DNA of 53,527 nt from Nostoc sp. NOS(2021). Its GTDB lineage: Bacteria > Cyanobacteriota > Cyanobacteriia > Cyanobacteriales > Nostocaceae. How positions within the stretch are numbered: the stretch's first letter is position 1; the number at the start of each line of letters is the position of its first letter. The stretch covers positions 1-53,527 of the forward strand of contig NZ_JABXKM010000079.1 in NCBI RefSeq assembly GCF_017115025.1, read 5' to 3'. The notes under the pieces are model-generated. The model was given only the letters and a program-made list of their open reading frames with translations, made no database searches and was not told where the DNA came from. Positions 42,815 through 51,921 of the stretch are shown in pieces. A program made the translations under genes and the position numbers.

Positions 42815-43678
42815 ATGACTTCCCTCTCGGCATTAACCTTACCTGACCACACCCAGTTACCAGATTCAGATGGTACCTTTGTGTTCGCGAAGCGTGCCGG
42901 AGGCAAAAACTGGCAAGAGCATCCCCAAAGTATCTTACTCACTGACTCAATTAAACTTGTCTTAGAAGACCTTCATCCTGATAGTCAATATTGTATTGGA
43001 CAAGACTTAGGTATCTATTGGCGATTAACAGATCCTCCTGAGAAAGGGGCTGAATCACCCGATTGGTATTATGTATCCAATGTACCACCGACCCTTGAAG
43101 GTAAAACACGGCGTTCTTATGTGCTGTGGAAGGAATATGTTGCACCCTTGATTGTGTTGGAATTTGTCTCTGGAGACGGTTCGGAAGAACGAGATCAAAC
43201 GCCGCCATCTCAAGGGCAAGGTGGAAATGTTGGTAAATTTTGGGTTTATGAGCAGGCAATTCGAGTGCCTTATTATGGGATTTATGAAGTAGCAAAAGCA
43301 CAGGTGGAAGTTTACCACCTAATCGATAATACCTATCAACTGATGAAACCCAATGAACGGGGGCATTACCCAATTGTTCCTATGGGGGTAGAGTTGGGAA
43401 TCTGGCAGGGATTTTATCAAAATGCTGAGTTACCTTGGTTACGCTGGTGGGATGCACAAGGAAATTTACTGCTTACGGGTTATGAACGCACTGAAATTGA
43501 GCAACAAAGGGCGGAAGTTGAGCGACAAAGGGCGGAAATTGAGCAACAAAGGGCGGAAGTTGAGCGACAAAAGCGGGAGAGAATTGTAGAGAAATTGCGT
43601 AGGCGTAGCCCGTCGGAGACATCGCTCTCTACTGAAGAACTCAACGCTTTAGGAATTGACTCAGAAATGTTGGATTAA
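42815..43678 (+). CDS. Uma2 family (DUF820) putative endonuclease
   Basis: This 287-residue Uma2-type protein shows 'ESPDWYYVSNVPP', 'YVAPLIVLEFVSGDGSEERD' and 'GKFWVYEQAIRVPYYGIYEV', followed by an EIEQQRAEVERQ coiled coil. Start: ATG at 42815; the frame is open upstream. Two segments look like short repeats inserted in frame: 'FAKRAGGKNWQ' near residue 25, encoded by TTCGCGAAGCGTGCCGGAGG, and 'RRRSPSETSLS' near the C-terminus, encoded by an inverted relative of the repeat in ppd and the amidohydrolase. It overlaps the convergent Uma2 gene by four bases. Confidence 0.85.
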   Translation: MTSLSALTLPDHTQLPDSDGTFVFAKRAGGKNWQEHPQSILLTDSIKLVLEDLHPDSQYCIGQDLGIYWRLTDPPEKGAESPDWYYVSNVPPTLEGKTRRSYVLWKEYVAPLIVLEFVSGDGSEERDQTPPSQGQGGNVGKFWVYEQAIRVPYYGIYEVAKAQVEVYHLIDNTYQLMKPNERGHYPIVPMGVELGIWQGFYQNAELPWLRWWDAQGNLLLTGYERTEIEQQRAEVERQRAEIEQQRAEVERQKRERIVEKLRRRSPSETSLSTEELNALGIDSEMLD

Positions 43679-44241
43679 GATACTAATAAAACATCTTCAT
43701 ATATTTCTGCGATCGCACAACGAAAATCAACGCTAGCTAAATGCACTTCTTCTTCTTCATAAAGGTAAAGTACCCAATTTCCTTCCTGATTGCGGCGGAA
43801 GCATTCTACACTCATTTGGTCTGGTGAAATTAGCACATATTCTTGTAGTGATTCTAAGTGTCGGTAGCTGGCAAATTTCTTCCCTCTGTCAAAGCTTTCT
43901 GTTGACTCAGAAAGCACTTCGATAATTAAGCAAGGATGGCACTTAAAATATTCAAATTCTTTATCTCGTGTATCGCAAGTAACCATCATATCGGGATAAA
44001 AATAGCGGTTTATGACATCAATTTGTGCTTTCATGTCTAACATGTAGACACGGCAACCACTACCCCGGAGATGGTTTCGCAGCAGCATAGATACATTCAT
44101 GCTAACTGTGACATGAGCATCACTTGCCCCTGCCATTGCGTAGACTTGCCCATCAATATACTCGTGTTTGATTTCACTTACTTTTTCGCCTTCTAGATAT
44201 TCTTCCGGTGAGATATAGTACTCACTTTGGCTAATGACCAT
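43675..44241 (-). CDS. Uma2 family (DUF820) putative endonuclease
   Basis: The 188-residue protein is a typical short Uma2 member: 'YISPEEYLEGEKVSEIKHEY', 'GQVYAMAGASDAH', 'YFYPDMMVTCD', 'HPCLIIEVLSESTESFDRGK' and 'LQEYVLISPDQMSVECFRR'. Glu, Asp and Glu-x-Leu/Lys positions fit the PD-(D/E)xK nuclease fold. It lies tail to tail with the unrelated-length Uma2 gene on the other strand. Confidence 0.9.
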   Translation of the reverse strand: MVISQSEYYISPEEYLEGEKVSEIKHEYIDGQVYAMAGASDAHVTVSMNVSMLLRNHLRGSGCRVYMLDMKAQIDVINRYFYPDMMVTCDTRDKEFEYFKCHPCLIIEVLSESTESFDRGKKFASYRHLESLQEYVLISPDQMSVECFRRNQEGNWVLYLYEEEEVHLASVDFRCAIAEIYEDVLLVS

Positions 44242-44305
44242 TTTAAGACCTTAGTAGTTTTATCAAACATTTTAACCCATACAACGAATTTACTGCTGAA
44301 CAACG

Positions 44306-44338
44306 AGATCCCCGACTTCTCTAAGAAGTCGGGGATCT
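44306..44338. repeat. Dispersed palindrome GATCCCCGACTTCT, second copy
   Basis: A near-perfect palindrome (AGATCCCCGACTTCT...AGAAGTCGGGGATCT) matching 25618-25650. Between two genes on the minus strand it could end transcription. Confidence 0.7.
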
Positions 44339-44385
44339 GAGTCTTGTGATTTTCACAAATCAAATAGGATTGCTATATAACAAAT

Positions 44386-45966
44386 TTAATGAGCGACAGC
44401 GCCACCAGTTGGCTTCACCTTTTTCAAGAATAAAACGGCAATTCCACTGAGTAACAAAGCAATGCCAATAAAGTAGAAACAATCATTAAAAGCCATTACA
44501 AATGCTTCCCGGCGGACAATGTTAGATATAGATGCGATCGCTTGATTTTGTGCTGTACTCAAATCGGCTCCGCGACTGATAAAATACTGTGTCATCTGAT
44601 CAATTCGCTGCTGAGTTTCTGGGTTATATAAAGATACTCCATCACCCAATCTATTCGAGTGAAATTGCTCTCTGTTAGTTAATAAAGTTGCTAAAGATGC
44701 AATTCCTATAGAACCGCCCAGATTCCGCATCATATTAAATAAACCACTTGCTGAACCTGCTTCTTGCCGACTCAATCCAGCAGTGGCGATAGAACTAAGC
44801 GGCACCATAATTAGAGGTTGTCCCATTGCACGCACAAATTGCGACCAGCGTAACTGATCTAATCCTGTTTGATTAGTCATTCCAGAGTTCATAAACGCAC
44901 TGATAGAAAACAAAGTCACACCAACAGCTACCATTAACCGCACATCAATACGTTGCATCAATTTGGGGATGAGGGGAATAATAAACAGTTGGGGAATACC
45001 AGCCCAAATCAACACTTCACCAATTTGCAGCGCATTGTATTGTTGAATTTGGGCAAGATACAGCGGTAAAATATAAATCGAACCATACAATCCTACTCCC
45101 AGCGACACATTGACAATACTCGCTAAACCAAAGTTCCGCCTAAGCACAAGCCGTAAATTAATAAATGGTTGTTTACGAGTTAATTCTATAAAGAAAAACA
45201 CGGCTAAAAAAATTACCGCGATCGCACTTAAGCGCACAATCAGCGTTGAACTAAACCAATCTTTGCGACTGCCTTCTTCTAAAACAACTTGCAGGGAACC
45301 TAATCCAATAGCCATTGCAATAATTCCCCACCAGTCACCTTGTTTCAGTAAATTAATTTGGGGTTTTTCTTGCTTAATTCCGTACCAAACGCCAGCTAGC
45401 ATTAATGCCCCTGGAATTACATTTATATAAAAGTTGTATTCCCAACCAAAATTTTCTGTTAACCAACCTCCCAATGTCGGGCCAATTGAGGGTGCAAAAA
45501 CTGCACTAAACCCAAATGCAGCCAGCCCAATTGATTGCTTAGATTGAGGTAAAGTCGTTAATACAACTGTCATAGCAGTGGGAATTAATACTCCTCCACT
45601 AAAACCTTGTAAGACCCGAAAGAAAATCATGGAATTGAGATCCCACGACCAACCACAGCATATAGAAAAGAAAACAAATAATGCAGTATTGACTAACAGA
45701 TAACGTCGCAGAGAAAACACCCGCGACAACCATCCTGTTAGAGGAATTACCACAATTTCTGCTACGAGATACGCCGTAGAAATCCAAGAACCTTCTTCTA
45801 GAGTTGCTCCTAAACTTGCTTGAATATCTTGCAGCGAAGCATTAGTTATTTGAATATCTAATACCGCCATAAATGCACCAAGCATACTGGCTAATACACC
45901 AATCCAGATTTTTAGCGGTACACGTTCTGGTGGTACTTGCTGACCAATTACACCTGCGTTAGCCAT
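44386..45966 (-). CDS. DHA2-family MFS multidrug efflux transporter (EmrB/QacA type)
   Basis: The 526-residue protein has 14 predicted membrane segments and DHA2 landmarks: 'MLGAFMAVLDIQITNASLQD' (first helix), 'EEGSWISTAYLVAEIVVIPL', 'RVLQGFSGGVLIPTAMTVVL' and the motif-C segment 'SAVFAPSIGPTLGGWLTENF'. It exports drugs or metabolites with proton exchange and commonly works with an HlyD/EmrA adaptor and an outer-membrane channel. The adaptor and a MarR regulator lie upstream on the same strand, with a second MFS gene in between. No TolC-like gene is in the window. Confidence 0.93.
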   Translation of the reverse strand: MANAGVIGQQVPPERVPLKIWIGVLASMLGAFMAVLDIQITNASLQDIQASLGATLEEGSWISTAYLVAEIVVIPLTGWLSRVFSLRRYLLVNTALFVFFSICCGWSWDLNSMIFFRVLQGFSGGVLIPTAMTVVLTTLPQSKQSIGLAAFGFSAVFAPSIGPTLGGWLTENFGWEYNFYINVIPGALMLAGVWYGIKQEKPQINLLKQGDWWGIIAMAIGLGSLQVVLEEGSRKDWFSSTLIVRLSAIAVIFLAVFFFIELTRKQPFINLRLVLRRNFGLASIVNVSLGVGLYGSIYILPLYLAQIQQYNALQIGEVLIWAGIPQLFIIPLIPKLMQRIDVRLMVAVGVTLFSISAFMNSGMTNQTGLDQLRWSQFVRAMGQPLIMVPLSSIATAGLSRQEAGSASGLFNMMRNLGGSIGIASLATLLTNREQFHSNRLGDGVSLYNPETQQRIDQMTQYFISRGADLSTAQNQAIASISNIVRREAFVMAFNDCFYFIGIALLLSGIAVLFLKKVKPTGGAVAH

Positions 45967-46077
45967 AGTATTTTTCCTGTTTCAAAGTTAACTAGTAAAA
46001 AATGTTATTATTAAATATTCTCTTTCTCTCTGTGCGGCGAAATTACAATATGAGTAGTCGAAAAAAGCTCATTATAT

Positions 46078-46215
46078 TATAGATGTTTTCGCTTGGGTGC
46101 AGTACAGTTTTGACCTCTCTCCTTTTAGGAGAGAGGCTTTAAATCTTACTCCCCAACGCTAGTAGGGAAGGGGTTGGGGGTTAGGTCTGTATTTGACTCA
46201 ACTGCAAACTGGTAT
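46078..46215. repeat. TGACCTCTCTCCT-family element, third copy
   Basis: It carries the blocks TTTTGACCTCTCTCCTTTTA and GGTTAGGTCTGTATTTGACT also present at 10420-10738 and 42390-42750, here without an internal insertion. It fills most of the gap between the two transporter genes. Confidence 0.7.
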
Positions 46216-46249
46216 AACATAAATCTAAATCTAACTGCGGTTATCTATC

Positions 46250-47509
46250 TTAAACTTCTTGAGTCGTGATAATGCCCTTTTGCTCATAAATTGTACGCAT
46301 TATTTTCCTTAAAGCAGGCAACTGTCTGCTGAAAATAATCGACCCTAAAATACAAGCTATCCCATCAATAATTAAAGTGTTGGTAGCACCAATATGACTT
46401 GCTAATAAACCTCCTAATAAATTACCTACAGGAATCATCCCCAAAAATGACATTGTGTATAAGCTCATCAATCGCCCGCGTTTGTCGTCTTCAACAATTG
46501 TTTGCAAAAATGTGTTACTCGCAGCAACTTGAAGAATTGTTCCCAAGCCAACAAATAACATTGTAAATAAAGAAAGTGGTAAAAATCTAGACAAAGCAAA
46601 AGCAATTAGACCAATTCCTAAAATTGCTGGAGCTAAGGCAATCAATTTCCCAATTCCTAAGATTGTTTGGCGCGTAGCTAGATAAATACCACCAGTTAAG
46701 GCTCCAACTCCAGATGCAGCCATCAAAAACCCCAATGTTTCTGCACCACCTTTGAGAACTTGTTCTGCCATAACTGGGACGAGAATAGTGTTTTGCAGTC
46801 CCATAAGACTAACTAATGCTGATAGCAATAAGACAGATCGAATGGGTGGGAAGCTAAAGGCATATACAAATCCCTCTTTGACTTTTTGCAAGGGATTACC
46901 GTCAGTTACCGAATTTTTCCAAGGTTTAACTTGCATCGCCAATAAAGCGGCGATTACAGCAATGTAGCTCAAACCATCAATTAAAAAACAATAGCCAGTT
47001 CCAACGCGAGCAATTAATAAACCCCCGATCGCAGGGCCAATTAATCGCGCACCGTTGAACATCGTGGAATTGATCGCGATCGCATTGCCTAAATCTTCTC
47101 TGTGTTCAACCAATTCTGGCACAAAAGCTTGGCGTGCTGGCGCATCTAAGGCGTTAATAAATCCTTGAAACAAACTCAACACGATGATATGCCATATCTG
47201 AATCACACCAGTTAGCGCCAGCACTGCTAATGTTAACGATTGAATCATCGCCAAGACTTGCGTACCAATTAAGGTATGATACCGAGAAAAGCGATCTACA
47301 AATACTCCGCCAAAGGGAGCTAAAAAAAAGTTAGGAATTTGACTCGAAAATCCCACAACTCCTAGCATTAATGGGGACTTTGTTAAGTCATAAACTAGCC
47401 AAATCGTGGCAAGTTGCGTCATCCACGTCCCAATTAGGGAAATACCTTGTCCGGCAAAAAACAGACGGTAGTTTTTTGACCTTAATGCAGGTAGTAGCGG
47501 TTTTTTCAT
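46250..47509 (-). CDS. MFS transporter (EntS/MFS_3-like)
   Basis: The 419-residue protein is a 12-helix major facilitator of the MFS_3 group, related to siderophore exporters: 'NYRLFFAGQGISLIGTWMTQ' at the start, 'PFGGVFVDRFSRYHTLIGTQ' (motif A) and 'NSTMFNGARLIGPAIGGLLI' in the fourth and fifth helices. It lies between the adaptor gene and the DHA2 gene on the same strand, so it may belong to the same MarR-controlled export unit, though 280-350-base gaps filled with repeats separate the three genes. Confidence 0.9.
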   Translation of the reverse strand: MKKPLLPALRSKNYRLFFAGQGISLIGTWMTQLATIWLVYDLTKSPLMLGVVGFSSQIPNFFLAPFGGVFVDRFSRYHTLIGTQVLAMIQSLTLAVLALTGVIQIWHIIVLSLFQGFINALDAPARQAFVPELVEHREDLGNAIAINSTMFNGARLIGPAIGGLLIARVGTGYCFLIDGLSYIAVIAALLAMQVKPWKNSVTDGNPLQKVKEGFVYAFSFPPIRSVLLLSALVSLMGLQNTILVPVMAEQVLKGGAETLGFLMAASGVGALTGGIYLATRQTILGIGKLIALAPAILGIGLIAFALSRFLPLSLFTMLFVGLGTILQVAASNTFLQTIVEDDKRGRLMSLYTMSFLGMIPVGNLLGGLLASHIGATNTLIIDGIACILGSIIFSRQLPALRKIMRTIYEQKGIITTQEV

Positions 47510-47857
47510 CTATGGCTTGCTTTATACCAATCTGCTTTGATAAATATCATCTCACTTCATCTCTATACGCCTCTCCATAGATGTAGAAACATATCACAGT
47601 TAGAAAGAGGTTTTTCATCTGTTTGCAGGGAATTTGGTATTTACAGCTATTTTCAGGTAAATAGACCACGCGCTAGGGGCACAGCATTGCTGTGCCCCTA
47701 CGACAGATGTGGTTCAAATACATGAAAACTCCTGTAATGATGTCCGGGCAATTAACCATAAAACCTGGAACCCCAAAGAGCCAAAGCTGTGCTTTCGCTC
47801 CCCTCCCCGCAGGCGGGGAGGGGTTGGGGGTGGGGTTCTATTTTAGCGGACATGGTA
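47510..47857. repeat. Spacer with two palindromic repeats
   Basis: TAGGGGCACAGCA/TGCTGTGCCCCTA (47674-47700) and a CCCCTCCCCGC/GCGGGGAGGGG hairpin (about 47803-47823) are visible. No gene is seen. Confidence 0.6.
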
Positions 47858-49324
47858 TTACTTGACTTCCACAGCAACTTCCGCAGACATCCCAGGTGTA
47901 ATCCGCGATTCGTACCCTTGAATACTCTTTTGGTCGAAAACTATTTTTACTGGAATGCGTTGGACAACTTTAGTAAAGTTACCTGTTGCGTTATCCGGTG
48001 GCAATAAGGCAAACTGAGCGCCGGAAGCTGGCGAAACACTATCAACACGACCAATAAAGGTATGATGAGGAAAGGTATCAAGCTTGATTTCTACTGGCTC
48101 TCCTGGCCGCATCTTTTCTAATTGAGTTTCTTTGAAGTTCGCAACTACCCAATAGTTGTTATCCACGATCGCCATTAATGGTGTTCCCGATTGAACTCGG
48201 TTGCCAACTTCCACGTTTTTTCTACCGATACGTCCGGCACTGGGGGCGGTAACATTAACATAAGATAGTTGCAATTGTGCGTTTTTGAGCGATGCTTCTG
48301 ATTGCGCGATCGCCGCTTTTGCCGCTTCGTATTGACTACGTTTTACTGTCGTATCTTGTCCGCCTGCGGTAGCTTGTTGCAATCCTCCCTTAGATGCTGC
48401 CAATTTAGCTTGGGCGTTGGTGACATTTTCTTGCGCCTGTGCTAGTTGAGACTGGGCTTTGGCGACACCAACTTTCGCGGAGGCTAATTTGGCTTGGGCT
48501 TGTTCTACTCCCTGAATAGCGGCGTTTTTTTGTGCCTTAGCCACATCATAAGCGGCCTTGGCTGTATCTAATTGCTGACGAGGAATTGCACCTGTTTTAT
48601 ACAATTCGTTGTAACGATTGTAATCTGCTTGAGCTTTTTCTAAATTCGCATTTGCTTGCGCTACCTGCGCTTGGGCGGCGGGAATCCCGGCTTGGGCTAG
48701 TCTGACTTCAGCTTGCGCCGCTGGTATCCCAGATTGGGCTTCTTGAACTGCTGCTTGGGCTGTGGAAATTGCTGCAACAGCACTGCTGACATCTCCCTGC
48801 GCTTGACTTGTCTTACCACTGGTGGTTTGTGAAGTTAAGGCAATATTTGCTTGGGCGGCTTGCGCCTGACCACGCGCATTTTCTAGGGCAGCTTGTGCTT
48901 GTTGTACCTGACTTTGATAGTCGCGTGGATCTAACTTCACCAACAGTTGTCCGGGTTGCACCAGTTGGTTATCATTCACCAGCACCTCACTTATAGTTCC
49001 GGGAATGCGGGTACTAATTTGGTGAATGTTTCCCGCAACGGTGGCGTTATCTGTTTCCTGGTGGGTGGAGGCGTATTGCCAATAGTGAAAACCAAAAGTA
49101 CCTGCGGCGATCGCACCTACACCTAATCCTGCCAAAATTAAACCAGTCGGTTTTTTCCGCTTCGCTGGAACTTCTTTCTCGATCTCAGGAGTTACAACAG
49201 GCGCTTCTGCTATTGCGGATGTCTCTGCTGTCACAGCTTCTAAAGTCTCTAAATCAGGAATCACTTCTTTTTCTAAAATTGAGGTCTTGTGTCCGTTGCG
49301 TCCGTTCAAAGTATTAGTGCCCAT
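47858..49324 (-). CDS. HlyD/EmrA-family membrane-fusion adaptor
   Basis: The 488-residue protein has a cytosolic N-terminus, one membrane segment (about 60-80, 'GLILAGLGVGAIAAGTFGF'), the lipoyl-like half 'GTISEVLVNDNQLVQPGQLL', a long Ala/Gln-rich helical hairpin (about 135-340) and the closing beta domain 'SAGRIGRKNVEVGNRVQSGT'. Adaptors of this type connect an inner-membrane MFS pump to an outer-membrane channel. It is the first gene after marR, with two copies of a putative MarR operator in its upstream region. Confidence 0.94.
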   Translation of the reverse strand: MGTNTLNGRNGHKTSILEKEVIPDLETLEAVTAETSAIAEAPVVTPEIEKEVPAKRKKPTGLILAGLGVGAIAAGTFGFHYWQYASTHQETDNATVAGNIHQISTRIPGTISEVLVNDNQLVQPGQLLVKLDPRDYQSQVQQAQAALENARGQAQAAQANIALTSQTTSGKTSQAQGDVSSAVAAISTAQAAVQEAQSGIPAAQAEVRLAQAGIPAAQAQVAQANANLEKAQADYNRYNELYKTGAIPRQQLDTAKAAYDVAKAQKNAAIQGVEQAQAKLASAKVGVAKAQSQLAQAQENVTNAQAKLAASKGGLQQATAGGQDTTVKRSQYEAAKAAIAQSEASLKNAQLQLSYVNVTAPSAGRIGRKNVEVGNRVQSGTPLMAIVDNNYWVVANFKETQLEKMRPGEPVEIKLDTFPHHTFIGRVDSVSPASGAQFALLPPDNATGNFTKVVQRIPVKIVFDQKSIQGYESRITPGMSAEVAVEVK

Positions 49325-49373
49325 GATTGTTAACTCCCTTGTCCGTTCAATAATTTGATTGATAGTCGTTTAT

Positions 49374-49392
49374 TTAGAATGCGTAATATTTA
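49374..49392. promoter_or_regulatory. Putative MarR operator, site 1
   Basis: TTAGAATGCGTAATATTTA differs slightly from site 2, 40 bases away (about four helical turns). Both lie upstream of the adaptor gene. Confidence 0.5.
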
Positions 49393-49413
49393 CTGAAAAA
49401 AATTCTTATTTCC

Positions 49414-49432
49414 TTAGTATGCGTAATATTAT
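49414..49432. promoter_or_regulatory. Putative MarR operator, site 2
   Basis: TTAGTATGCGTAATATTAT matches the site in front of marR (49967-49985) at 16 of 19 positions. Sharing of this word between the two promoters and nowhere else noted argues for a common regulator. Confidence 0.55.
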
Positions 49433-49486
49433 CTCAAAAGAAATCTTTATACTGCCTCACCCGGTCGGGTGATTCTGGGATAATCT

Positions 49487-49954
49487 TTAGGAGAGGTTAG
49501 CGATCGCCCGATTCAAGATTTGGGAAAACACTTCCCGGTCAGGAAAGGAAATACCCTCCATCGCTTCATCACGCACGGCTGCGGCGATTGGCGGTAAAAC
49601 AGTTTCTAGTTCCTTCCCTGCATCCGTGAGCCAGATCCGCCAGATGCGGCGATCGTGGGTGTCGCGTTCTCGACGCACCAAGCCGCGTTCTTCCATCCGA
49701 TCTAGTACGCCTGTTAAAGTCCCTCCCACTTGTTTGAGTTTGTCCCCAATACTAGAAGTAGGTAAACCATCTTCTTGCCACAAACAACACAACACCAACC
49801 AGTGAAATGGCGTCAGTCCAAACGGTTCTAGCTTCTCAGTAAACTTGCGACTGAGCAGTTGTGAGACTAATTTGATTCTGTAGCCCAAATTATATGGTGC
49901 GAGATTTTGTTGCCACGACTCTAAAGTTGGAGAGTGATTAGATGTAGAAACCAT
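49487..49954 (-). CDS. MarR-family transcriptional regulator
   Basis: The 155-residue protein is a winged-helix MarR regulator: 'GLTPFHWLVLCCLWQEDGLP', 'SIGDKLKQVGGTLTGVLDRM' (recognition helix) and the wing 'RERDTHDRRIWRIWLTDAGK' with the family's conserved DxRxx motif. It most likely represses itself and the downstream adaptor and transporter genes, with release by small aromatic ligands. A 19-bp word in its own promoter recurs twice in front of the adaptor gene. Confidence 0.92.
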   Translation of the reverse strand: MVSTSNHSPTLESWQQNLAPYNLGYRIKLVSQLLSRKFTEKLEPFGLTPFHWLVLCCLWQEDGLPTSSIGDKLKQVGGTLTGVLDRMEERGLVRRERDTHDRRIWRIWLTDAGKELETVLPPIAAAVRDEAMEGISFPDREVFSQILNRAIANLS

Positions 49955-49966
49955 TTCACAAAATAC

Positions 49967-49985
49967 TTAGTGTACGTACTATTAT
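49967..49985. promoter_or_regulatory. Putative MarR operator, site 3, in the marR promoter
   Basis: TTAGTGTACGTACTATTAT lies 13 bases before the marR start and contains a GTACGTAC core. Binding here would give autorepression. Confidence 0.55.
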
Positions 49986-50028
49986 AACTAGATTAATCTT
50001 TTTTAGCAACAGTTGCTTTGCATCTGTC

Positions 50029-51633
50029 TTAGGGAAGGATTTGAATCAATTGGTACTTTTTTACTGTACCAATAATGCGGTGAGGCCGAGATAATTTCGG
50101 GGATTGGTCAGTATAGATCAAAACATAGCTCAAAGCTGGTACTTGGGAAATAGAGACTACTGGTTGGGGGCGACTAGAAAGATAGAAATTAAGCAGTACT
50201 TTGGTTTTAGCGTCTAGTTGCACAAAGTAGATAGGATGAGATTGGATAATTGAGGCGATCGCACTTTGTTGTAAAAAAGTTCTTAAAACAGGATTATAGT
50301 CGCTTAACAGACCTACGCTACCCATCGCCGCCAAAGCTAGCCAACAGGGAATTAACCAACCTGCAATCCAGTAACGATCTGTGAGAAACTTTTTGCCAAA
50401 GTGGTAACGACTAATCCACACCACAGGCAAAATTAACCAACCCAAGCCCATAGCCAAGCCAATAGTTGCATACTTGCGGATGTCAGAACTACCCCAACTA
50501 AGAACGCCAATACTCGCTATTACAAGTAAAACACCTAAGCCACCAAAGGCATAACTGAGATTTCGAGGAAGATTCTTCCTGGCAAAAAGGTTTAATACAT
50601 TTATTTTACCTTTTTGAAGAGAGAATTGTGGGGGAATTCCTGTCTGGTAAATATTGCCTAACCAGTTTAAACCCACAGATGCAAACCAAGCTATGAACGG
50701 ATAAAGGCAAAGACTATAATGAGTGAAACGAGTGGTAAAAAAACTAAGTTCACAAAATAAGACCGGCGGAAAGCCAACTAATATCAAATGGTAACGAGGA
50801 ATAGGACGGCGGAGAGTTAAAAATAAACCTAAAAGTCCGAAAAAAGCCCAAGGAAATGCATTTAAAGGAATATTCCATATATAGAATAGCGGCCCATTAT
50901 TATTCTGAGGCTCAGAACCTAGCTGCACAACAAACTTGACTAACTCCTCAAAACTCTGATTTCCGTAGTGCAGCCAGCTTAACCATAGCCAAACACAAGT
51001 AGGTATTAAACTTACGAAAAAGCCTAAATACAAAATTGGGTTAGTAAGATGACGATGACGGCGATGTTCCCAAATTAAATAAGGAAATAAAGCTATGATT
51101 GGCAAAAAAATCATAAAGCTTCTGACTAAGAAGCCTAAACCTAAACTTAAACCAGCGAGAAAACTCCAAAAATAGCGATATTTAGGATGTAATTCCGTTT
51201 TTATTAAAGACCAAATAGCTAAAAGTACCAAGAGAACCATCGGTATATCAGGTGTACTTAAGCGAGAGTATTGCAGCCAGAGAAATTCCACACTTAAAAT
51301 TGCAGCAGCAAGCCTTGCTAATTTTTTGCCTAGCATAATTTTGCCGATTTCATACACAAGCCATAAGCTAAAAATGCCAGCAATCATGCTAGGAAGACGC
51401 GCACTAGCATCACTGATACCAAACAACTTGTAGGAACTGGCAATTAACCAATAAGGGCCAGGGGTTTTATGATGTGCCTTTTCCCAAGGAGTTATCCAAT
51501 TACCAGAATCAAACATCAGACGCGCACGCGAAGCGTAAAGCCCTTCATCATGTGCCATCAAACTATTGTGCCCAGAATTAAATAATAATAAGGGCAGTAT
51601 CCAAACTAACAAACTAAAATCAGTAAATCGCAA
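50029..51633 (-). CDS. ArnT-like membrane glycosyltransferase (GT39/GT83 type)
   Basis: The 534-residue protein has about 12 membrane segments and the hallmark first periplasmic loop: 'LMAHDEGLYASRARLMFDSG' with the catalytic Asp-Glu, and 'WEKAHHKTPGPYWLIASSYK'. Such enzymes use polyprenyl-phosphate sugars to modify lipid A, proteins or glycans on the outer face of the membrane. The only usable start in the conserved region is a TTG at 51633, ten bases from an inverted-repeat element (51644-51808). The N-terminus begins directly in the first membrane helix, so the element may have removed or displaced the original start. Confidence 0.88.
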   Translation of the reverse strand: MRFTDFSLLVWILPLLLFNSGHNSLMAHDEGLYASRARLMFDSGNWITPWEKAHHKTPGPYWLIASSYKLFGISDASARLPSMIAGIFSLWLVYEIGKIMLGKKLARLAAAILSVEFLWLQYSRLSTPDIPMVLLVLLAIWSLIKTELHPKYRYFWSFLAGLSLGLGFLVRSFMIFLPIIALFPYLIWEHRRHRHLTNPILYLGFFVSLIPTCVWLWLSWLHYGNQSFEELVKFVVQLGSEPQNNNGPLFYIWNIPLNAFPWAFFGLLGLFLTLRRPIPRYHLILVGFPPVLFCELSFFTTRFTHYSLCLYPFIAWFASVGLNWLGNIYQTGIPPQFSLQKGKINVLNLFARKNLPRNLSYAFGGLGVLLVIASIGVLSWGSSDIRKYATIGLAMGLGWLILPVVWISRYHFGKKFLTDRYWIAGWLIPCWLALAAMGSVGLLSDYNPVLRTFLQQSAIASIIQSHPIYFVQLDAKTKVLLNFYLSSRPQPVVSISQVPALSYVLIYTDQSPKLSRPHRIIGTVKKYQLIQILP

Positions 51634-51643
51634 AGTTTTTCTT

Positions 51644-51808
51644 AGAGGTTGTTTGAAAAGTGTTTCACTGTGACTTTAGGCACTTTCAGATCCCCCCTAA
51701 CCCCCCTTAAAAAGGGGGGAACCGGAATCAAAGTCCCCCAATTTATCGGGGGATTTAGAGGGATCTAAAACTTTTGATACCAACAAGAGGACTTTTCAAA
51801 CATCCTCT
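51644..51808. mobile_element. GAGGTTGTTTGAAAAGT inverted-repeat element, full copy 2
   Basis: This 165-bp element has the same termini and hairpins as 25434-25597 (AGAGGTTGTTTGAAAAGT and ACTTTTCAAACATCCTCT). It sits immediately upstream of the glycosyltransferase start. Confidence 0.85.
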
Positions 51809-51872
51809 TAAGGGCGATCGGGAACCAGAATCTAAGTATAATCAAGTAGCACAAGCTAATAATTATATAATA

Positions 51873-51921
51873 TAGGAATCCGGTTTGATTCCTGAATTTA
51901 CTTGCGTGGGCAGGGAACAGG
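51873..51921 (-). repeat. Dispersed repeat 'ACGCAAGTAAATTCAGGAAT', inverted copy
   Basis: It is the reverse complement of the repeats at 8448 and 40875. The surrounding spacer (51809-52231) shows no gene. Confidence 0.7.
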
